Assembly: GCF_007860125.1 (NCBI RefSeq)
Contig: NZ_SJPW01000006.1
Span: 305,844-369,843, forward strand
Source: Rubripirellula tenax
GTDB lineage: Bacteria; Planctomycetota; Planctomycetia; Pirellulales; Pirellulaceae
Direction: 5' to 3'
Length of the DNA: 64,000 nucleotides
The notes below the pieces were generated by a model, which saw nothing but the letters and a program-made list of their open reading frames with translations, was not told the origin of the DNA and made no database searches. Both the position numbers and the translations under genes were made by a program. Positions 53,282-62,796 of the stretch are shown here, piece by piece. Each line of letters opens with the position of its first letter. The stretch's first letter is position 1.

Positions 53282-54424
53282 TCAGGCCAGCCAACCTTTA
53301 CGGTACAAGAACGCCAACAGCCCGCCGGCCATTGTTGCCATCAATGCGAGCGCGAACGGATACCCGAACGCCCAGTGCAGCTCAGGCATGTTCAGCATCG
53401 ACGCATCGCTGTCAAAGTTCATCCCATAGATCCCGGCAACGAAACTCATGGGGATGAAAATGGTTGCGATGATCGTCAACACCTTCATCACGTCGTTGTT
53501 CTTTTCGCCCAGCATCGCGAAATACAGCTCGCGAAGCTCACCGCATGTTTCTCGATCCGTGTCGGCTGCTTCCATCAGTTGTTGAATGTGGTCTTGGCAG
53601 TCACGAAAATAGAGAGCCGTGTCCGGGCCGACGATTTCTGCCTCGTCACGAAGAATTTCGTTTAAGGCAACTCTGTGTTGATTGACGACCTTTCGTATCA
53701 ACAGCAGGTCGCTTCGGATGTTGTGCAAGTGCAGCGGCAAACTTCGGTCGCCACCATTCTCCAACAGTGTTCCGGCTTCATCCAATTTTTCGCTGTATTG
53801 ATCCAAGAGCGGAAAATAGCCATCGACGATCGCATCAATGATCGCATAGGCAAGGTAGTCAGATCGCCGCCGACGAATCCGACCCAACTTGTTCGCGATC
53901 CGGTAACGCACCGGTTCCAAACAATCGCCAGGCCGTTCTTGGATCGTGATCACGACGCCATCGATCAGAAACAGGCTCACCTGTTCAGTATTGAATCCAT
54001 CTGCACCGCTCGGCATCCGTGCAACGAAGAAAAATGTATCGCCGAAGAATTCCAGCTTGGCGTGCTGGTGGACGTTGACGACATCCTCCATCGCCAACGG
54101 GTGAATTCCGAACAGACGGGAAAGTTCCCCCAGCTTCTCGATGTCACCGACGCCGTCGATGTTGATCCAAGTCACACCCTTACGACGAGGCGCAGCCGTT
54201 TCATCTGTGGTCGTCTCGCTTGCCGCATAGCCCGCCAAATCACCGACGGAATCCACGATTCGATCATCGAGCGTCTTCGAGTCGAAATGGATGACGCGAA
54301 TTTGACCATTCACGCTACCTTCATGATGCACAAGTTGTCCCGGTACCGCGCCGAAGGCTTTCTTGTGGGTCTTGCGTCGTTTGGTGAGTCGAAGGAGTGT
54401 TTTATTCACGGGCACAGAAATCAT
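53282..54424 (-). CDS. corA: CorA-family Mg2+/divalent metal channel
   Basis: This 380-residue protein has a soluble cytoplasmic funnel domain (VTWINIDGVGDIEKLGELSRLFGIHPLAMEDVVNVHQHAKLEFFGD) with long helices. Two C-terminal membrane helices follow, with the selectivity motif YGMNF (IPMSFVAGIYGMNFDSD) and a last helix ending LYRKGWLA. The length is usual for CorA. It mediates Mg2+ (or Co2+/Ni2+) entry through the inner membrane as a pentamer. It is transcribed in the same direction as the large MscS gene just upstream (about 45 bp), which may be co-regulated envelope function. Confidence 0.95.
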   Translation of the reverse strand: MISVPVNKTLLRLTKRRKTHKKAFGAVPGQLVHHEGSVNGQIRVIHFDSKTLDDRIVDSVGDLAGYAASETTTDETAAPRRKGVTWINIDGVGDIEKLGELSRLFGIHPLAMEDVVNVHQHAKLEFFGDTFFFVARMPSGADGFNTEQVSLFLIDGVVITIQERPGDCLEPVRYRIANKLGRIRRRRSDYLAYAIIDAIVDGYFPLLDQYSEKLDEAGTLLENGGDRSLPLHLHNIRSDLLLIRKVVNQHRVALNEILRDEAEIVGPDTALYFRDCQDHIQQLMEAADTDRETCGELRELYFAMLGEKNNDVMKVLTIIATIFIPMSFVAGIYGMNFDSDASMLNMPELHWAFGYPFALALMATMAGGLLAFLYRKGWLA

Positions 54425-54468
54425 TGGAGGTCACGGGATTCGAAACGGTGGCGCCACAAGTCTATCAC

Positions 54469-57400
54469 CTATGCCGCGTCTCGATTCAGATCGCCTGGGA
54501 CATGACGCTCGGAACCTTCCCCAGCAATCTCGCCATTCAACTCCGTCGCTTCGCCAGATAGCCCCAGAACTGCCTGTGTCGTGCGCACATGCAAGTCTCG
54601 CTGAGGGTAGGGAATCTCGATTCCTTCGGCTCGGAACGCCTTGTTTACATCTGTGTGAAGTTCGTGAATCACCTTCAATCGGTCATCCAGTGTCGGCAAA
54701 TAACATCGAAGCACCATGTTCAACGCGCTGTCACCAAACCCCTGTAACGTCGCAACCGCTGGTGGGTCCTTCAAAACCAACGGGTGATCGTTGGCAACAT
54801 TCATCAAGATCTCTCGAGCGCGATCCGTATCCGACCCGTAACCTATCCCGACTTCAACAACAACGCGGTTGACCTTATCGGAAAGCGTCCAATTCAATAG
54901 ACGACCCGTGATGAACTCTTTGTTCGGAACGACGTACTCCTTGCGGTCCCAATTGGTGATCGAAGTGGCTCGGATGCGAATTCGCGAAACAACGCCCGTT
55001 ACATCGTCCACCGTGACGATGTCTCCGACGCGGATCGGTCGCTCCAGCAAGATGATCAATCCCGCCACGAAGTTCGCGAACATCTCTTGCAATCCGAACG
55101 CAAGTCCGAACGTCAGCGCCGTGGCCAACCATTGAATTTGTGACCACTGTAGCCCGATCGTCGAACACGCAACGATCGTGCCCACCAATACGATCGCATA
55201 ACTGACCAGCGTCGTGATTGCGTAGCGCACCGAAGCATCCACGGGTAACTGTTGAAGTAGCGAGATCTCCAAGAGACCAGGCCCGTTTCGCGACAGCACA
55301 AACGTGACAAAGACAACGAGAATCGCAAGCGCCAGATCCGAGAGCGTGACGTATTCAACCGGTTTTTCATCGACGAACATTCGAGCCGCTTCGGAACCGC
55401 CCTCGGCGTCTGCTGAAGCAGCGTCAGCGGGCAGGATCGCAGCCGTTGGTGATACCGCGGCGACCGATGCCGCATTCAATTGCGAACTGCGCGGCCAAAG
55501 TGCGTACTGATCCAACATGCTGAGCGCCGGTAACACCTGGACCCAAATCAACCACAAACCGATCAGCGATCCGGCCAGCAACCCGGTATTGATCAATCTT
55601 TGCGATTGCTGGCTGTGAGCGGAAATGTCAGCCTGGGGATCGTCGGTCACGATTCCTGCGACCGATGGTGTTTTTGTGTCACCGTTGATCACGGAGGCCG
55701 CTGCTCGGTTCCGCGATTGTTCCATGCTCAGATGTCGACGCCTGAGCAGAACCATTCGCATCAGCAATGCGCGAACGCACAACAACGCCACCACAAACAA
55801 GCAAGTGATCATCAACCGCCAACATAGAACTTGTGCGGTGTAGTGGTATCCGAACAAGGTCAAACATGCCAACGACATTGGAATGCTCGCCGCAACAGTA
55901 GCCCACACGAACTTCAATCGCTCTGTCCAACCGCCCACATGGTCGGCAAAATAGTCACGCAGCAAGCCGTGGCCCGCCAACAACCGAAAAACCAAGACCG
56001 CAACCAGGACCAAGCCGACCAAGAACATCAAACGTTCGAGGCTGTCGCGGCCGTTCGGCGAACCGCTAGTCCCCAGCGTTGCGATCACAAAGGTTAGCGG
56101 TAGAGCAATGACCAGGAATCGCTGCAGAGTTTGCCGCAACGTATGAGTTGCATGCGACGACCAACGAAAATGTGCGTTGCCCAGGCCCATGGGGCGACAC
56201 GCTTGGCGAAGAATTTCGGCCGCAAACCACAACGCTCCGACGCAAACCAATCCATAGCCGATCGAGTTGGCGAATGTCGTTTCGGGTGCAGTCCTGAGTC
56301 GCCAACCAATCAACAAGCAAAGCGATGGCCATCCCATTGCTGCCGCAACGGTCAGCAACATGGCCCGCCATGTCGGCGTGATGGAACGGCAATTCGCCTT
56401 CGATGCGACTTCACCGACCTCGGTAAGTTTTTGCCGGATCGATCTGCGTCGCATCAGCAATCCCGTGATCGGAATCATGGCAAGAGCGTACAAAAAGTAG
56501 TTTGAACGCGCGTCATCGACCAAGGTCGCGCCGGCCTCGGACCACTTCACTGGGCTGATCATCCAGCGGTCCGAATCATCGATGCTAAAGTCTTTGGACA
56601 AAGCACGGCCGCTTTGAATCCACAGCACTCGCTGGTCGATGTAGTTTTCGTATTCGTTGACTAATTTCAACACCTGTTGGTCCGTGGTGTCGAGTTCGAT
56701 CAGGGCGTCAAAGAACTGGCTGCTGCTGCGGATCAGCGCATCCAGATACTCTTCCTTGCGTTTGACGAGATCCTGCGCTGCCGCTTCAAGTACATCGCTG
56801 TCGACCTGTGCATCGAGATAGGATTCCGCCAAGATTGTTTTCAAAAACTGATCGGCATCGTCGAGTTCTTGACGCTGGTCTTCGTATTCGAAGATCAAGT
56901 ACTGGGTGTCGTTGATCAGCGTCTGCCTTGATGCAACGTCTTCACGACGCGCACTGACATCGGGCAACATCGAGCGTTGCTTGCGAAGCATCGCGCCGAC
57001 GGAACTGGTCAGCCCGACCGTTTCCACTTTTTTGCGAGCCTTACCGAATTGGCGGGCAAGAGTCTCTTTCAATTCGATTGCCGAACTGACATCGCGTTCG
57101 GCCTTCACCAAGCTCTCGCCGATCTCCTTAGCGTTCTCAGCAAGTTGCTGGTTCAACTCGGCGTACTCTTTCAACGACGGCGCGGCGGCAATCGCTTCCA
57201 TCCTCGCTTTTCGAACCGATTCGAGCGCATGTTTTTCGCGTGTGAGGTTGATTTGGTTTTGCAGCAGAGCCAAACATTTCTCGTTGTACGAAATGGCTGC
57301 CGTCGATAAGTCGATTTTCAATCGAATCAAATCAGCCGCTTCCTCGGCGTCGTACTTCGCCAGTTCGGCCTCCATCGCCGGCACTTCTTTTGCCAACGTC

Positions 57401-58056
57401 ATGTGACGCGACAACAGCTTGGCCGCGAACGAAGCCGTTGAAATCGAGGGGGACGCATTCTTTAGCAATTGAAGTTGCGACTGGGATTCGGCCATCCGTT
57501 CTTGGACGACGGGAATGCGAGCTCGGATTTCTTTTCTGCGCTGCACGCGTGACTGCGCTTCCGATTCGGCCGCCTGTCGTGCTTTTTTGTGTGACGAAAG
57601 ATGCAACTCCCACTGTGGCAACAACTGCTCAAGCTCTGGAAGGCCCAGCGATGTGTCTATCTCTGCCTTTTTGTCTTTCAGTTCCGCGCGCTGTTGCTTC
57701 AGCTGCTCGACACGCGCGGTCACGGTGGCTGTTTCGGCGATGAACGCTTGCTCGCTGGCTTCTTTTTGAGCAGCAGATTGCAGATTGCGTATCGCCGCGC
57801 CGTACGTGTCGATCGCTTGAACCGTTTCAACACTGCCGTCACCGGACTGAGTCAATTCGGCGATCGTTCGTTCTAGTTGTTCAATGGAAAGCGATGGGTC
57901 GTGGAGGCTTTCCGTCGCCTCCACCGGACTCTGCGCAAAGACCGGCTGTTGCATCCCAATCCAAATTGAGACGCTCAGTGCGCCGACGACCCAGGGCATT
58001 GGCGAGCGGCGAAGTGACTGGATTCCTAGCCGAACACGTGTAAACAACGAATTCAA
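54469..58056 (-). CDS. Very large MscS-family mechanosensitive channel (MscK-like)
   Basis: This 1195-residue protein has a signal peptide (residues about 1-42). A long periplasmic coiled-coil domain follows (about 50-480, with heptads such as LSIEQLERTIAELTQ and AELNQQLAENAKEIGESLVKAERD). Many membrane helices then occupy about 555-930, then the MscS core (about 1000-1195: LAFGLQEMFANFVAGLIILLERPIRVGDIVTVDDVTGVVSRIRIRATSI, VVVEVGIGYGSDTDRAREIL). It resembles E. coli MscK in length and layout. It opens on membrane tension during osmotic downshock. It is unusually long for an MscS, because of its periplasmic domain. Confidence 0.94.
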   Translation of the reverse strand: MNSLFTRVRLGIQSLRRSPMPWVVGALSVSIWIGMQQPVFAQSPVEATESLHDPSLSIEQLERTIAELTQSGDGSVETVQAIDTYGAAIRNLQSAAQKEASEQAFIAETATVTARVEQLKQQRAELKDKKAEIDTSLGLPELEQLLPQWELHLSSHKKARQAAESEAQSRVQRRKEIRARIPVVQERMAESQSQLQLLKNASPSISTASFAAKLLSRHMTLAKEVPAMEAELAKYDAEEAADLIRLKIDLSTAAISYNEKCLALLQNQINLTREKHALESVRKARMEAIAAAPSLKEYAELNQQLAENAKEIGESLVKAERDVSSAIELKETLARQFGKARKKVETVGLTSSVGAMLRKQRSMLPDVSARREDVASRQTLINDTQYLIFEYEDQRQELDDADQFLKTILAESYLDAQVDSDVLEAAAQDLVKRKEEYLDALIRSSSQFFDALIELDTTDQQVLKLVNEYENYIDQRVLWIQSGRALSKDFSIDDSDRWMISPVKWSEAGATLVDDARSNYFLYALAMIPITGLLMRRRSIRQKLTEVGEVASKANCRSITPTWRAMLLTVAAAMGWPSLCLLIGWRLRTAPETTFANSIGYGLVCVGALWFAAEILRQACRPMGLGNAHFRWSSHATHTLRQTLQRFLVIALPLTFVIATLGTSGSPNGRDSLERLMFLVGLVLVAVLVFRLLAGHGLLRDYFADHVGGWTERLKFVWATVAASIPMSLACLTLFGYHYTAQVLCWRLMITCLFVVALLCVRALLMRMVLLRRRHLSMEQSRNRAAASVINGDTKTPSVAGIVTDDPQADISAHSQQSQRLINTGLLAGSLIGLWLIWVQVLPALSMLDQYALWPRSSQLNAASVAAVSPTAAILPADAASADAEGGSEAARMFVDEKPVEYVTLSDLALAILVVFVTFVLSRNGPGLLEISLLQQLPVDASVRYAITTLVSYAIVLVGTIVACSTIGLQWSQIQWLATALTFGLAFGLQEMFANFVAGLIILLERPIRVGDIVTVDDVTGVVSRIRIRATSITNWDRKEYVVPNKEFITGRLLNWTLSDKVNRVVVEVGIGYGSDTDRAREILMNVANDHPLVLKDPPAVATLQGFGDSALNMVLRCYLPTLDDRLKVIHELHTDVNKAFRAEGIEIPYPQRDLHVRTTQAVLGLSGEATELNGEIAGEGSERHVPGDLNRDAA

Positions 58057-58191
58057 TTTGACACCGAACAGCGAGAAACGAGATAACGCGGCAGAGCTCG
58101 TCTCTCGGCGAGGCTCCCGGTGCCCGACGGTACGAAAATGCGTCCTTGGGAGTCAACGCCGAACCGTGACACATTCGACGCATTGCTGCGT

Positions 58192-58216
58192 AAAACCCCG
58201 CTAAAAACGGGGGGTC
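58192..58216 (-). terminator. Rho-independent terminator of hydrolase gene
   Basis: The stem CCCCG (58196-58200) pairs with CGGGG (58208-58212). On the minus strand it is followed by TTTTA. It lies about 60 bases past the stop of the serine hydrolase gene. Confidence 0.65.
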
Positions 58217-58276
58217 ACAAAGTTTCACGGCGTCGCGTCCGGTGCCATCCCGCCCGAGATCCCGCTGGAATTTAAT

Positions 58277-59530
58277 TCAGCGGTTGCGAATGGCGGCTTC
58301 CGGCTGATCTTGGTCGTCGAAGATGGGGTCGATGTAGTTTGCCTTCGTTTCCTTGGTCCAACTCGGGTGGTCCTTTGAAAACCGCTTTTCCGATTCCGGA
58401 ATGTCTTCGCCGCGACTGAACGCATGTTGGGTGACCAGGACTCCTATCACTTCCGTCGATCGGTCCAGCCAAGTGTACGTGCCTGAGGAACCGGTGTGCG
58501 CAATCGCGGCGGGCAGTCCATCGCTGTGGTCGTCGGGTGACAGCATGAATCCCAACCCGTACGTTGCACCTTCGCGAGTACGTCGGTACATCGATTCGAT
58601 GTTGGCCGCTGGAATCAACTGCCGATCACCGACACGGCCTCGGTTTTGATGCAGTTGCATGAAGCGATGCAGGTCACCGATGGTGGACACGATCGCACCG
58701 CCAACTGAAACGTAGTCGCCGTAGTCGACGGTTCGTTTCTCAAGCCGCTTGCGCAATCGACCATCGCTCCGCCACTTCCAGTAAAAGTCCGGCATCGCTG
58801 CTTGGGTTTCCGCGTCCGGATAGTATGTTGTGTCGTGCATTCCAATCGGCATTAGCAATTCGTCGCGCAGCACATCGGCGAGCGGTTGTTTTAACGCGGC
58901 CTGGATGACCGCACCGGCGACGTCATAACCGATTCCGCTGTAAGCGAATCGTGTCCCAGGCATACGGACCATTGGGATCTTCGACTCAATTTCAACGACT
59001 TCCGCCAGCGATTTCCCCTTGCCGGTCCATTTCAACCACGGGCGACCATTTTTACCAATGTCCGCAGTGAATCCGGCGGTGTGTTCCAAGCACTGACGCA
59101 GCGTCGGCGCACGCCCGATGGGCCTGGCATCGGCAAATTTGAGTCTCGACATCTCCGGCAGCCAACGGTCGACCGGCGCGTCAAGGTCTAGCTTTCCATC
59201 GGCGTCCAGTTTGACGACAAGTGTGGCGATGATCGGCTTGCTGATCGAAGCAACCCGAAACGGCATCGCGATTTCAAACGGTCGTTCGTCACGCACGTTC
59301 GCGAATCCGAATGCCTCAGAAAGAATCGTTTCGCCACCATGATCCAGAAGAATCGAGCCACCTGGGATATCGCTTTGCTGAACGCTGTGCTGCAAATGCT
59401 TCAACAACGAAACCCTCGCACTCGTATCCAGCCCGTGGCGCGACCATTGCGATGTATGCGAATCATCTGCCAAGGAAGACGAAGCAAGCACAAGCAGTCC
59501 TAGCAAGATTGTGGCGGTGCGAAAAAACAT
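58277..59530 (-). CDS. Beta-lactamase-fold serine hydrolase (class C-like)
   Basis: This 417-residue protein has a signal peptide (residues 1-21, ending LA). The catalytic SxxK is S95-I-S-K98 (FRVASISKPIIATLV). Further blocks are a YSGIGYD motif (Tyr general base), LRQCLEHTAGF, VSVGGAIVSTIGDLHRFM and a C-terminal HTGSSGTYTW (KTG-like box, HTG). The family includes class C beta-lactamases, D-aminopeptidases and esterases. In planctomycetes such secreted proteins are numerous. The substrate is unknown. It ends in a hairpin at 58192. Confidence 0.92.
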   Translation of the reverse strand: MFFRTATILLGLLVLASSSLADDSHTSQWSRHGLDTSARVSLLKHLQHSVQQSDIPGGSILLDHGGETILSEAFGFANVRDERPFEIAMPFRVASISKPIIATLVVKLDADGKLDLDAPVDRWLPEMSRLKFADARPIGRAPTLRQCLEHTAGFTADIGKNGRPWLKWTGKGKSLAEVVEIESKIPMVRMPGTRFAYSGIGYDVAGAVIQAALKQPLADVLRDELLMPIGMHDTTYYPDAETQAAMPDFYWKWRSDGRLRKRLEKRTVDYGDYVSVGGAIVSTIGDLHRFMQLHQNRGRVGDRQLIPAANIESMYRRTREGATYGLGFMLSPDDHSDGLPAAIAHTGSSGTYTWLDRSTEVIGVLVTQHAFSRGEDIPESEKRFSKDHPSWTKETKANYIDPIFDDQDQPEAAIRNR

Positions 59531-59638
59531 GGGTGACGAATGCTTGAATGAAAAGCTGTGATGGGCGACTGTCGAAAAGCCGAGAGCGGGCGAGGCCGGT
59601 TGCGATTGAGTATCTCCATTTTCGACCTTGCCAGTACA

Positions 59639-60667
59639 CTAGTTCGACGGCGATGAAGTTGCGTAACTTGCCGCCATTTTTTCGACAGCTTCAGCGACCG
59701 CGTCGCGAAACAGGGGCGGCGAGAGTACTTCGGCATCCGCACCCAACGACAAGACTTTCGGGAGCACCTCACGAGGATGGGACGCAGGAACCGTCAGCTC
59801 GGCCGAGCCATCCTCATGCACTTCGAGTTTTTGTTCAGGGTGCCACGGATCTTCGCGAACGTAGGCCGCGGCCCGTTGGCCCAACCGAATCTTGACGGTC
59901 GTTGGCGCTTCCCCCGAAAAGATGCCGATGCTCTTTCCAAGGTGTTTTGACAGTTCAATGTTTGGGTCGGGTTTGAAGTACTCGTCCAAAGCGGTGGCGT
60001 GGCGAAACCGATCGAGTTTCCAATTGCGAAGCCGTTCGCTTGGTTCGGCCACTTCCGGCGCGGCGGCGACGACGTAGATACTGCTTTGATAGACCGCCAA
60101 TCCGTAGGGTTCGATCCGACGTGTCGAGACGGGTTTGCCGACTGCTTCGTATTCCACCTCGACGACACGATGTTCGACGATCGCGCGGTTGATCGTCTTC
60201 AGCATTCCTTCGTGGTTCTCGTAAGTTTTGCTGGGGCCGCCAAAGACGTGCAGCGTTTTACGGTAGCGCGAATAGTGGTCGAAGACACCGTCGGGAACCA
60301 CTTCTTGGACCTTGTTCCAAAACGTCTCGATCCCACGCCAGTACTGGGTTCCCGCCAACGGGTAAAGCAAGTCACGGCCAATCGACAAGGCAATCATCTC
60401 TGAGGCCGACAGGCCGATTTCGTGGACCCCCGTATTATTTTGGCCCAACTTGTAAACCTTGCCCCGCTCGACTGTATCCGATTGAATATCGAATCCCGCC
60501 GACTGCAACGCTTCGACATCTCGCCGGACCGTCCGCTCGTGCAAATTGGTCAATCCGAGATCCAGAACCAAGTCGCCCCGCAATTCTTCAAGAGTTCGTC
60601 CAAACCGCGAAAACTCGAGCAATTGCAACAGTTTGTGTTGACGAATGAGCTGTTCGTTACGGGCCAT
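59639..60667 (-). CDS. WYL-domain transcriptional regulator
   Basis: The ATG at 60667 gives 342 residues; an earlier frame from 60721 adds unlikely basic residues. The N-terminal HTH (about 1-70) is LLQLLEFSRFGRTLEELRGDL, ERTVRRDVEALQSAGFDIQSD, with VYKLGQ. A WYL domain follows (about 150-260: VEVEYEAVGKPVSTRRIEPYGLAVYQSSIYVVAAAPE with the HRR/WYL-type region). A WCX-like C-terminal part follows (VKIRLGQRAAAYVREDPWHPEQKLEVHEDGSAELTVPA). Such regulators bind nucleic acids or ligands and control defence or stress genes. It is not near a CRISPR or defence gene. The gene upstream of it (plus) is a PEP-CTERM-like gene. Confidence 0.9.
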   Translation of the reverse strand: MARNEQLIRQHKLLQLLEFSRFGRTLEELRGDLVLDLGLTNLHERTVRRDVEALQSAGFDIQSDTVERGKVYKLGQNNTGVHEIGLSASEMIALSIGRDLLYPLAGTQYWRGIETFWNKVQEVVPDGVFDHYSRYRKTLHVFGGPSKTYENHEGMLKTINRAIVEHRVVEVEYEAVGKPVSTRRIEPYGLAVYQSSIYVVAAAPEVAEPSERLRNWKLDRFRHATALDEYFKPDPNIELSKHLGKSIGIFSGEAPTTVKIRLGQRAAAYVREDPWHPEQKLEVHEDGSAELTVPASHPREVLPKVLSLGADAEVLSPPLFRDAVAEAVEKMAASYATSSPSN

Positions 60668-60938
60668 TAGTCGTTTCCGTCCGTGTTTTAGGGGGTCTCG
60701 CGTCGGCGTATTGTCCCCCACCGAGCACGGCTTGTGAAGAACCGGCGTTCCCAGTGACCGACGCCGCCAATGAAATTAGTCACCAAATCTGCTAAGCTTA
60801 TTCTGGGTCTTCATTCCCAAATGAGGCGTTTCAGCGTTCATGCATGACCAGCACCATGATTTTCCGCTGTGACGACCCACGACGATTTTTAGATTCTGCA
60901 CCATTGATTCGCACCCTCCATTCGTAGACCTACTTCCT

Positions 60939-61619
60939 GTGAAACGTTTGCAAATATCCTCATGGCGCGAACGACCGCTCGCTCTCGCGTTGGTCATTCC
61001 TTTCGCCATGTTCGGCTTGGCGCCGTGCTACGCCGACATTGTCCTGCTGCTCGGCTCCGCCGGTTCGGGGTCGTTTGACACAGGAGTGGCTGGCCCAAAC
61101 AAAACCATTCCGTTTTACATCCGTCAAGACGTTGGTTCATCAGACGCGATCGCTGGGGCGGTCGTCGACTTCGAACTCAGCGGCGGAGTCATTCAATCGG
61201 GAAAAGTGGGTAGCGAGGACTCCGTCTCCAGTCCTCCACTGTTCGGCGAAACCAATTTGAAGCTGTCCCAGTTTGTTGAGAACGCGCAGAGCGTGGAAAA
61301 CCCCAACCCATCGTTTGTTGTAAACCAAGAATTTGACGACCCTCAGTCTGTGCCGACTTCGCCGACGTTGTGGTTCGAGTTAACCATCGACACGACGGGA
61401 TTGGCTGGAGGCGACTACATGATCACGCTCCTCGATCCCGGCAACTCGTTCGTGTCGTCGCTTAACCAACCGGTAACCGCATCGGGGAATTTGACGTTCA
61501 CTGTTACAGCCGTTCCCGAACTCAGCTCATTCGCATTGGTCGGATTCGCATCCGTCAGCGTGATCGCCATCGGCAGGCGGAATTCGCGACGAAGAAAGAC
61601 GAGCATCGCCAAAGCTTAG
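60939..61619 (+). CDS. PEP-CTERM-like secreted protein
   Basis: This 226-residue protein starts at GTG 60939. A signal peptide (residues about 1-32, ending YA) precedes a beta-rich domain (VLLLGSAGSGSFDTGVAG; DAIAGAVVDFELSGGVIQSG; LWFELTIDTTGLAGGDYMITLLD). The C-terminus is a PEP-CTERM-like anchor with VPELSSFALVGFASVSVIAIG and a basic tail RRNSRRRK. The motif is VPEL rather than VPEP, a known variation. It resembles cohesin-like domains in its LELTIDTTGL region, but no partner is seen. Surface role unknown. Confidence 0.82.
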   Translation: MKRLQISSWRERPLALALVIPFAMFGLAPCYADIVLLLGSAGSGSFDTGVAGPNKTIPFYIRQDVGSSDAIAGAVVDFELSGGVIQSGKVGSEDSVSSPPLFGETNLKLSQFVENAQSVENPNPSFVVNQEFDDPQSVPTSPTLWFELTIDTTGLAGGDYMITLLDPGNSFVSSLNQPVTASGNLTFTVTAVPELSSFALVGFASVSVIAIGRRNSRRRKTSIAKA

Positions 61620-61666
61620 CTTCACGGCAGCGGGACACGTCGTTGGTTTCACTGCTTCAGCATTTC

Positions 61667-62506
61667 CTACGCGTTGACGACGTAGGTTTTCGCGTACTTA
61701 TCGTGAAGCGTTTGATGGTCGCCGATGAAAAGGTAGACCACATCGGCGAGCGCAACAAAAATGCCGATCAACGGAAGCCCGGTGAAGATTCCGAACACAA
61801 ATGTTCGTTGCAAAATTCCTTGCGTGAACCCAACCGGCGCGCCCGTTGCTTCATTGACGATGACAGTGCCAACCAGCTTCTTCCCCAATGTCTGGCCGGA
61901 CATCGAGACCAAAACGGCATTGATGATCGGCGGGATGATCGCACCGACCATGAACGCCCAAAAGCCGGGATCGGAAAACTCGCCCGCTTGTTCTTCGTCG
62001 ACACCCGAAACGGCATAGACGGCCAACATCAAACCAAATCCGAGTGCCATTCCGACCATGCTGAAGACGCCGTCAAGCAGCGAGCCGCTGATCCGCTTGC
62101 CTACACTAGCGATCGAAAAGTTTGGATTGGCACCCAATAAAACCGCGGCGGACCGATCGGTTGTCGATCCATACTGGTTCAGCAGCTTGCCGCCCGCTGC
62201 AGACATGCCACCCGTGGGCGCAGAGCGGCCCGGTTGAGGCACCGCGCGGACGGGTTGCAAATCACCGTCCGTCAATTCGTCGAACATGGCAGGATCAAAA
62301 TCGTTGCTCGATGCGGCCGCTCGCGAAGGAGCTGCGGCAGGCCGCGATGGCGCCGCCGTCGGAGCACCGGTTGGTCGAGCTGCACCAGCCGGCTTCGCGG
62401 CGCCAGGTGCACGCAATTGCTTCCCACAACTGCACTTGACGACCTTGCCGGCTGCCGTATCGGGCACGTTCAAAACGGTGGCGCAACTGGGACACTTGAT
62501 TTTCAT
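61667..62506 (-). CDS. RDD-family membrane protein with N-terminal zinc ribbon
   Basis: The ATG at 62506 gives 279 residues. The first 30 have a zinc-ribbon-like set CPSCATVLNVPD...KCSCGKQL (MKIKCPSC with CSCG). An Ala/Pro-rich linker follows. Residues about 140-279 form an RDD-type membrane domain (KRISGSLLDGVFSMVGMALGFGLML; AFMVGAIIPPIINAVLVSMSGQTLGKKLVGTVIVNEATGAPVGFTQGILQRTFVF). The RDD family is a small group of integral membrane proteins of unknown function. It is convergent with the PEP-CTERM-like gene. Confidence 0.9.
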   Translation of the reverse strand: MKIKCPSCATVLNVPDTAAGKVVKCSCGKQLRAPGAAKPAGAARPTGAPTAAPSRPAAAPSRAAASSNDFDPAMFDELTDGDLQPVRAVPQPGRSAPTGGMSAAGGKLLNQYGSTTDRSAAVLLGANPNFSIASVGKRISGSLLDGVFSMVGMALGFGLMLAVYAVSGVDEEQAGEFSDPGFWAFMVGAIIPPIINAVLVSMSGQTLGKKLVGTVIVNEATGAPVGFTQGILQRTFVFGIFTGLPLIGIFVALADVVYLFIGDHQTLHDKYAKTYVVNA

Positions 62507-62796
62507 GAACACAAATCGAATCGAGTACAAAATCGGCCTTCATGGGATGGCTCGCGATCGAGCGCATGATAGTTGATTCTCGACACGAGAGGGTCTGAAG
62601 TCGGCTTTAGGTGCCATTTACCGCCCACATATCGCACAACGGCGCAGACGTGAACGGTTGCTCATAGTATTTTGGATTGATCGGGTCGCTTAAAGATTTC
62701 TCGCAATAGAGACGACATTTGCGTCTCTTGCCGACGAGAGTTTCTCCATTTTATTTAGCCGATCGCTCCCGCCCCACAAGCCGTCTGTTGCCCAAA